Positions 59,177 to 64,000 of a stretch of 64,000 nt of DNA are shown piece after piece; the stretch's first letter is position 1, and the number at the start of each line of letters is the position of its first letter. Under the pieces are notes generated by a model. The model ran no database searches. It was not told the origin of the DNA and saw nothing but the letters and a program-made list of their open reading frames with translations. A program made the position numbers and the translations under genes. The DNA is taken from assembly GCF_003001675.1 (NCBI RefSeq), contig NZ_PVYW01000002.1, positions 310,001 to 374,000 on the forward strand. Direction: 5' to 3'. This DNA comes from Cohnella sp. SGD-V74. Its GTDB lineage: Bacteria; Bacillota; Bacilli; Paenibacillales; Paenibacillaceae.

Positions 59177-60277
59177 TCAGTCCAATTCGAAATCGGCCAA
59201 TCCGAGCGGCAGCGGAGCAGGAGTGTCGCACGAGCTCTTCAGGATGTAGTGAGCGCCTTGTTCCGACGCGTCATGGAAACCGTGCATCACTTCCAGCACG
59301 TGGAAGGCCAACTCGCCGCTCGCGCGATGCTTGCGTCCCGTCTGAATCGCGCGGGCCATATCCGCGGCGCCTACGCCCCGCGCGTTCTCGGCTTTGCCGT
59401 GCGTAAGCGGAATGTCCGACCATTCCTTGGAGCCCGCGCGCCAGATGCTGACCGTACCCCCGAAACCGTTCGGGTCCGGCACGAGCAGCGTGCCGCCGCT
59501 CCCGTACACCTCGATGCGCGGCAGCGTGGAGCCGCCCTTCGTATCGAAGCTCGTCAGCAGCGTGCCGATCGGCCCCGAAGCGAAGTCCATAATGCCGGCG
59601 ACATGCGTCGGCACTTCGACCTTCACCTTCTGTCCGAACTTAGGCTGGCTCGTAATCGTTCTCTCCGGGTACGAGATGCGAGCCGAACCGGTCACCCGCG
59701 TGATCGGTCCCAGCATCGCGATCAAGGCAGTCAAATAGTACGGTCCCATGTCGAACATCGGTCCGCCGCCCTTTTGGTAATAAAATTCAGGCGCGGGATG
59801 CCAGCTCTCGTGGCCGCCGCTCGTCATAAACGCGGTCGCGCCGATCGGAGTGCCGATCCATCCGTCCCGGATCAGCTTGATTGCGGTCTGAATGCCGCCG
59901 CCGAGGAACGTATCCGGCGCGCTGCCGACGAGCAGCCCCTTGCGCCGGGCCAGTTCCAGCACCTGCTGCCCTTCCTCGCGGGTTGCCGCCAGCGGCTTCT
60001 CCACGTAGACGTGCTTGCCCGCCTCCAGCGCCTGCAAGCAGACCGAAGCATGCGCGAGCGGAATCGTCAGATTGATCACCATCTGAATGTCGGGATCGGC
60101 CAGCAATTCCTCGACCGAACAGCCGCGGACGCCGAATTCCGCCGCCCTCGCCTTGGCCCTCTCCACGTCCAGATCGGCGCAAGCGACGACTTCCATCGAT
60201 TCGAACCTCTTGCCGTTCTGAAAATAAATGCCGCTGATGTTCCCGGTGCCGATAATGCCGACTTTGATTTTCTCCAC
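59177..60277 (-). CDS. Gfo/Idh/MocA family oxidoreductase
   Basis: 366 residues. N-terminal NAD(P)-binding fold (VGIIGTGNISGIYF), the family's EKP motif (VEKPLA, with the conserved Lys) and a C-terminal beta-sheet substrate domain (GGGPMFDMGPYYL). It oxidises or epimerises a sugar or inositol. The GTG start follows AGAGGAAA. It is third in an operon with LacI and ThuA-like genes, the set seen in sugar or inositol catabolism clusters. The substrate is unknown. Confidence 0.93.
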   Translation of the reverse strand: MEKIKVGIIGTGNISGIYFQNGKRFESMEVVACADLDVERAKARAAEFGVRGCSVEELLADPDIQMVINLTIPLAHASVCLQALEAGKHVYVEKPLAATREEGQQVLELARRKGLLVGSAPDTFLGGGIQTAIKLIRDGWIGTPIGATAFMTSGGHESWHPAPEFYYQKGGGPMFDMGPYYLTALIAMLGPITRVTGSARISYPERTITSQPKFGQKVKVEVPTHVAGIMDFASGPIGTLLTSFDTKGGSTLPRIEVYGSGGTLLVPDPNGFGGTVSIWRAGSKEWSDIPLTHGKAENARGVGAADMARAIQTGRKHRASGELAFHVLEVMHGFHDASEQGAHYILKSSCDTPAPLPLGLADFELD

Positions 60278-60299
60278 GAGGTTTCCTCTTTTCCCGGAA

Positions 60300-61019
60300 T
60301 TAAAGTTGGTTGTCCTGCATGCCCGTGTATGCCTGAGCCGATTCGTCCGCCGGAGCGAGGGCTTTGCCCTCCGCGCACCAGTTGAAGCCCCGGCGCATCA
60401 GCTCCTTGACGACCGGAATTCCCATGATGTTCGCTTGATGTCCGAGCGAATTGTAATACACGCGCCCGTGTCCCCAGCGCTTCGTCCAGACGACCGGCAT
60501 ATCGACGGCTTTGTTAGGCGAATGCGGCCCCGGCGCCACCGGAAAACGCGTCGTGGCAAGCACTTCGTTCGCCGGATCGACGTGAAGATAATACTGCTCC
60601 GTCGACACTGTGAAATCTTCGATGCCATCGACCAGCGGACTGGAGCCCGCCTTGATCTCCACCGTGTACTCCGTGCCGTCGTTGCCCGGGTGCGCTATCC
60701 ACTGTCCCCCGGTCATGAACTGCCAGTCCGTATTTTCGCGGAACGCGTCGCACATCCCGCCATGACAGCCGGCAAGTCCGACTCCGCTCTGCACGGCCGC
60801 AGACACGTTGTTCACCCATTCCTGGGAGATGCGCCCCATCGTCCATACCGGCACAATCAGGTCCAGCCCCTTCAGCTTCTCCCCGTCGGCGAAAGCTTCC
60901 AGCGTGTCCGACACCTCGACCTCGAAGCCTTCCTCAACCAGCTGGCCGCGGAAAATCTCCGCCACTTCCTTCGGCTGATGCCCGTCCCAGCCTCCCCATA
61001 CGATCAATGCCTTTTTCAT
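60300..61019 (-). CDS. ThuA domain protein (trehalose-utilisation-like)
   Basis: 239 residues forming one ThuA-like, glutamine-amidotransferase-fold domain (KALIVWGGWDGHQP, GVGLAGCHGGMCDAF, GRVYYNSLGHQ). ThuA proteins accompany Gfo/Idh dehydrogenases in sugar catabolism, but their chemistry is unsettled. The ATG at 61019 follows GGGAGG. It lies 22 bases before the Gfo/Idh start and 20 after the LacI stop. A second ThuA domain occurs in the large protein at 10035. Confidence 0.9.
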   Translation of the reverse strand: MKKALIVWGGWDGHQPKEVAEIFRGQLVEEGFEVEVSDTLEAFADGEKLKGLDLIVPVWTMGRISQEWVNNVSAAVQSGVGLAGCHGGMCDAFRENTDWQFMTGGQWIAHPGNDGTEYTVEIKAGSSPLVDGIEDFTVSTEQYYLHVDPANEVLATTRFPVAPGPHSPNKAVDMPVVWTKRWGHGRVYYNSLGHQANIMGIPVVKELMRRGFNWCAEGKALAPADESAQAYTGMQDNQL

Positions 61020-61038
61020 CCGTCTTCCTCCCGTTGAA

Positions 61039-62076
61039 TTAGTTGCCGCTCGATTTGCGGATGACGAGCTCGGTCGGCAGCTTCTCGCGAATGAGCGCCG
61101 CCGGAGCGTCGGACTTATCCTTGTCCGCAAGCTGCGTCAGCAGGCGGTCCGCCGCCAGTCTGCCCATCTCGTAAAAAGGAACCCTCACCGTCGTCAGCGG
61201 AGGCTCCGTAAAGCTGGCCGCGTCGGAATCGTCGTAGGCGACGATCTTCAGATCGTCCGGCAGGCTGCAGCCCAGCTCTCTGAGTCCCTGCATCAACCCG
61301 ATGGCCATCCGGTCGTTGCCGACGAAGATCGCGTCGAGCCGGCCGAGATCGCGATGCACCAGGCTTGCCGCCCTCCGGCCGCTCGTCCGGCTGTAATTGC
61401 CCTCGTAGACGAGCGTGTCGTCCTCGGCGATGCCGGCCTCCAGCAGCGCTCTCCGGTATCCCGCCATTCTGTCGCGGCTGTTCGAATACTGCGGAGCGCC
61501 GTTGAGAAAACCGATTCTTCTGTAACCTTTGCCGATAAGATGCTTGACCGCGTCGTAGCTCCCCTGTTCATGGTCCGCGGCTACGATGTTCAGCAGCGGA
61601 TGGTCGAATCTCTGGTCCATGACGCAGAACGGCAGCCGCTCGTCCGCCAGCCGATGGACGGCTTGCTTCTCCTCTTCGGCGGCGCTGGAGCCGAGAATGA
61701 TGCAGGCGTCCACGCGCTGCGTCCGATACAGAGAGACATAGTCGTATACGGAGGTCGGATCTCTGAACAGCAGCAGCAGCCCGTATCCGCGCGAGTGAAC
61801 GGCCTCCCCGATGCCTCCAAGCAGCTCGGAAAAGTAGTACGTCGAGAACAAGTGAACTTTCGGCACATGCGGCAGCACGACGCCGAGGTTGCCGCTTCGC
61901 CCTCTCGCGAAGCTCGACGCCACCGCGTTCAGCTCGTAGTTCAACTGCTTGGCCGCCTGCAGCACCCGCTCTCTGGTCGACTCCTTCATCGGCCCGATTC
62001 CGTTCAGCACCCGGGACACGGTCGCCTCGGACACGCCGGCCAGCTTGGCGACTTCTTTACGATTCGTCAAAGTCAT
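61039..62076 (-). CDS. LacI family transcriptional regulator
   Basis: 345 residues. An N-terminal LacI helix-turn-helix with hinge (about 3-60, KEVAKLAGVSEATVSRVLNG) is joined to a periplasmic-binding-like effector domain. It probably represses its own operon until a sugar binds. The ATG at 62076 sits close behind AGGAAG; a TTG at 62070 has better spacing and a TTG at 62094 is less likely. A perfect palindromic operator covers the promoter. Confidence 0.93.
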   Translation of the reverse strand: MTLTNRKEVAKLAGVSEATVSRVLNGIGPMKESTRERVLQAAKQLNYELNAVASSFARGRSGNLGVVLPHVPKVHLFSTYYFSELLGGIGEAVHSRGYGLLLLFRDPTSVYDYVSLYRTQRVDACIILGSSAAEEEKQAVHRLADERLPFCVMDQRFDHPLLNIVAADHEQGSYDAVKHLIGKGYRRIGFLNGAPQYSNSRDRMAGYRRALLEAGIAEDDTLVYEGNYSRTSGRRAASLVHRDLGRLDAIFVGNDRMAIGLMQGLRELGCSLPDDLKIVAYDDSDAASFTEPPLTTVRVPFYEMGRLAADRLLTQLADKDKSDAPAALIREKLPTELVIRKSSGN

Positions 62077-62095
62077 CTTCCTGTCTGAAAACAAT

Positions 62096-62140
62096 TAATG
62101 TACGCGTGTACATTATGGCACGACAAGACGGGAGCGTCAA
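62096..62140 (-). promoter_or_regulatory. Promoter and LacI-type operator of the lacI-thuA-gfo operon
   Basis: On the minus strand TTGACG (62140-62135), 17 bases, CATAAT (62117-62112). TAATGTAC-GCGT-GTACATTA (62096-62115) has perfect 8-bp arms with a CG-containing centre and covers the -10 and start point. Confidence 0.8.
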
Positions 62141-62250
62141 GTGAAATTCGCAGCGCGATACCGGGCCATTGACCGCCTCTTTCTAAAATGTTACATTTTA
62201 TTCACACTATTCTCATTTAAATACTTGTAATTGAACGGAGTGGAGAGAGG

Positions 62251-63585
62251 ATGACCCAAAGAAGACAAATCAAGCTGTCCGCCTATCTGGTCGGCACGGG
62301 CATGCATGTCGCTTCGTGGCGTCTGCCGCAAGCGCCCATCGACGCCAGCCACGATATCGATTATTATCGGAAGCTCGTCCAAACCGCGGAACGGGGCAAG
62401 TTCGACATTGCCTTCCTGGCGGACAGCCTGGCGATCAACGAGCAGTCCCACCCGAACATTCTGAACCGCTTCGAGCCGATTACGCTCATCTCCGCGCTGG
62501 CCGGCTCCTCCTCGAAGATCGGACTCGTCGCCACGGCGTCCACTTCGTATATCGAACCTTTTAATCTGGCGCGGCTGTTCATGTCGGCGGATCATATCAG
62601 CAAAGGGAGAGTCGGCTGGAACATCGTCACGACAAGGGACTTGTCGGGCAATACCGCCCGCAACTTCAACGCCGAGGAGCATCTGGACCATTCGTTCCGA
62701 TACGAACGGGCCGAGGAGTTTCTGCAAGTCGTCCGGGGTTTGTGGGACTCATGGGAGGATGACGCCTTCGTCCAGGACAAAGAGAGCGGACGCTTCTTCG
62801 ACCGCGATAAGCTGCACCGCATCCGTCATCAGGGCCGCTTCTTCTCGGTGGAGGGACCGCTCAACATCGGCCGTTCCCCGCAAGGCCATCCGGTGCTCGT
62901 GCAGGCCGGCAATTCGGAATCCGGACAGAATTTCTCCGCCAAGGTCGGAGAGGTCATCTTCTCCATCAAGTACAATATCGAGGATGCGCAAGACTTCTAC
63001 CGTTCCTATAAGGCCAAAGTCGCCGAAGCGGGCCGAAACCCCGACGACGTGTACGTGCTGCAGGGCATCTCCCCGATTATCGGGCGGACCGAGGAGGAAG
63101 CGCGCGAGAAGCAGAAGCGGCTCGAATCCCTGATTACGGAAGAGACGGGAATCGGCTTTCTCTCGGACTACTTCAAGAGCGTCGACTTCACCGGATACAC
63201 GCTCGACCACCGGGCGAACGATTTCGGACTCGGCCAGCTCGACGAGGGCAAGTCCGATTACAAGAAGCACCAGCTTGTCATCGCCCGGGAGAACCCGACG
63301 CTGCGCCAGGTCTACTCCCTGCTCACCGGCTCCTTCAGCGGGGACGGCTTCGTCGGCACGCCGGACAAGATCGCCGACACGCTGGAGCGCTGGTTCACGG
63401 AAGGCGCCGCGGACGGCTTCATGCTGATGTCGCCCGTCTTGCCGGACGGCCTGGAGGACTTCGTCGAGCATGTCGTCCCCCTGCTTCAGCGACGCGGACT
63501 GTTCCGCGAGGACTACGAAGGCAGCACGCTTCGGGAGCACATCGGCTTGCCGATGCCGCCGAACCGTTTCGCCCAGACGGAATAA
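62251..63585 (+). CDS. LLM-class flavin-dependent monooxygenase (NtaA/SnaA/DszA type)
   Basis: 444 residues, the typical length. Motifs FDIAFLADSLA, ISKGRVGWNIVTTRD and SPQGHPVLVQAGNSESGQNFSA mark the NtaA/SnaA/DszA subgroup, which uses reduced FMN supplied by a separate reductase to oxidise chelators, sulfur compounds or amines. GAGAGAGG precedes the ATG. No flavin reductase or transporter is adjacent in the window. The substrate is unknown. Confidence 0.93.
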   Translation: MTQRRQIKLSAYLVGTGMHVASWRLPQAPIDASHDIDYYRKLVQTAERGKFDIAFLADSLAINEQSHPNILNRFEPITLISALAGSSSKIGLVATASTSYIEPFNLARLFMSADHISKGRVGWNIVTTRDLSGNTARNFNAEEHLDHSFRYERAEEFLQVVRGLWDSWEDDAFVQDKESGRFFDRDKLHRIRHQGRFFSVEGPLNIGRSPQGHPVLVQAGNSESGQNFSAKVGEVIFSIKYNIEDAQDFYRSYKAKVAEAGRNPDDVYVLQGISPIIGRTEEEAREKQKRLESLITEETGIGFLSDYFKSVDFTGYTLDHRANDFGLGQLDEGKSDYKKHQLVIARENPTLRQVYSLLTGSFSGDGFVGTPDKIADTLERWFTEGAADGFMLMSPVLPDGLEDFVEHVVPLLQRRGLFREDYEGSTLREHIGLPMPPNRFAQTE

Positions 63586-63597
63586 CGCCTCTTCACC

Positions 63598-63642
63598 GCC
63601 TTCGGGCCTACGGGAAAACGTCCCGGGGTCCGAAGGCTTTTT
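63598..63642 (+). terminator. Terminator of the monooxygenase gene
   Basis: GCCTTCGG and CCGAAGGC arms with further internal pairing, then five T. Confidence 0.88.
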
Positions 63643-63670
63643 CCTGCATCCGCCCGGTGACAACCGCCCA

Positions 63671-63699
63671 TTGACCTTGACTCTTCTTCGGTTTATAAT
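63671..63699 (+). promoter_or_regulatory. Promoter of the DUF5360-like gene
   Basis: TTGACC (63671-63676), 17 bases, TATAAT (63694-63699), 65 bases before the ATG. Confidence 0.75.
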
Positions 63700-63764
63700 C
63701 TGGAAAACAAAGAAATCATTACGTTTTCCATGTTTTCTTCATCTTGAGACAATGGAGGCCGGAT

Positions 63765-64000
63765 ATGAGCCGTACGCTCAAAGCGATGATGTGGCTGACC
63801 GACATCGGTTTTATCCTTTATTGGTTCGTCATCTGGATGGAACTCATTCCTCCGGAATACCGGTACAAAGACTACGACAACGAGATTCTCGCCGCATGGA
63901 ACGTCTCCTTCGCGCCGCTGGATCTGCTCATCTCCGCAACCGGTCTGATGAGCCTAAGGTACTTTCGCGCGCGGAACCCGGTTTGGCGCCCCTTGTGCAT
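63765..64000 (+). CDS. Membrane protein, DUF5360 (YvaD)-like (partial)
   Basis: 78 residues are visible before the window ends. It starts MSRTLKAMMWLTDIGFILYW and has two hydrophobic segments with the polar loop LIPPEYRYKDYDNEI between them and AWNVSFAPLDLLIS after. The pattern reminds me of Bacillus YvaD (DUF5360), a small membrane protein of unknown function. The ATG follows GGAGGCC. Confidence 0.7.
   Translation, partial: MSRTLKAMMWLTDIGFILYWFVIWMELIPPEYRYKDYDNEILAAWNVSFAPLDLLISATGLMSLRYFRARNPVWRPLC

Noticed and set aside
1-64000. rRNA, tRNA, prophage or transposase genes
   Set aside because: I looked for rRNA and tRNA hallmarks, integrase or transposase motifs and long terminal inverted repeats and saw none.

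Overview
The window looks like chromosome from a high-GC Gram-positive of the family Paenibacillaceae; Cohnella or a high-GC Paenibacillus would fit. Reasons: strong AGGAGG-type ribosome sites, many carbohydrate-uptake and glycoside-hydrolase loci each with its own AraC, LacI or YesMN regulator, a class B sortase, a YpdA-type bacillithiol enzyme, a Bacillus-type Fnr, and preQ1-I and c-di-AMP riboswitches. No rRNA, tRNA, phage, integrase, transposase or CRISPR array was seen.

Layout. 1-9.6 kb: a sugar ABC importer (ATPase, a very large binding protein, two permeases) divergent from an AraC regulator, then a GH3 beta-glycosidase. 9.6-17.2 kb: a 53-bp tandem array, then a surface module (a ThuA/sorbosone-dehydrogenase/PKD/CBM6 protein, a class B sortase, a CBM6 protein ending in an NPQTG sorting signal) and a secreted GH71/99-like enzyme with two nearly identical CBM6 domains. 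17.2-26.2 kb: a 52-bp tandem array, a YesM/YesN two-component pair, an epimerase, a GH78 rhamnosidase and its divergent AraC regulator. 26.2-31.6 kb: CheY, beta-carbonic anhydrase, an S66 peptidase, a DUF4062 protein with a tiny overlapping partner, a CatE-like VOC protein and a secreted helical-repeat protein. 31.9-40.4 kb: an FtsX-type ABC transporter, a BsuPI lipoprotein, an Fsr-like MFS pump, an ECF sigma locus and an Lrp/AsnC regulator.

40.4-50.7 kb: an MBL-fold hydrolase; a queuosine-precursor transporter under a preQ1-I riboswitch; a DHA2 MFS pump with a divergent PadR regulator and its operator; DoxX; YpdA; an NreABC-like sensory operon divergent from fnr; and a second VUT transporter with queF. 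50.7-56 kb: a long structured leader with a second preQ1-I riboswitch, a GH4 glycosidase with an AraC regulator, then a c-di-AMP riboswitch followed by a HAD phosphatase and mannitol-1-phosphate dehydrogenase. 56-64 kb: a BlaI repressor with a BlaR1-M23 fusion, an EamA transporter, a LacI-ThuA-Gfo/Idh operon, a flavin-dependent monooxygenase and a partial DUF5360-like membrane protein.

Taken together, this is a plant-polysaccharide or soil lifestyle: several small autonomous sugar regulons, cell-surface carbohydrate binding, oxygen/nitrate sensing and envelope-stress sensing. The most unusual points are the c-di-AMP switch in front of putative mannitol-synthesis genes, the sortase B/NPQTG surface cluster, the two preQ1 switches in one window (one followed by an unexplained structured RNA), the DUF4062 two-gene unit, and two exact-period intergenic arrays, one of which runs into a stop codon.
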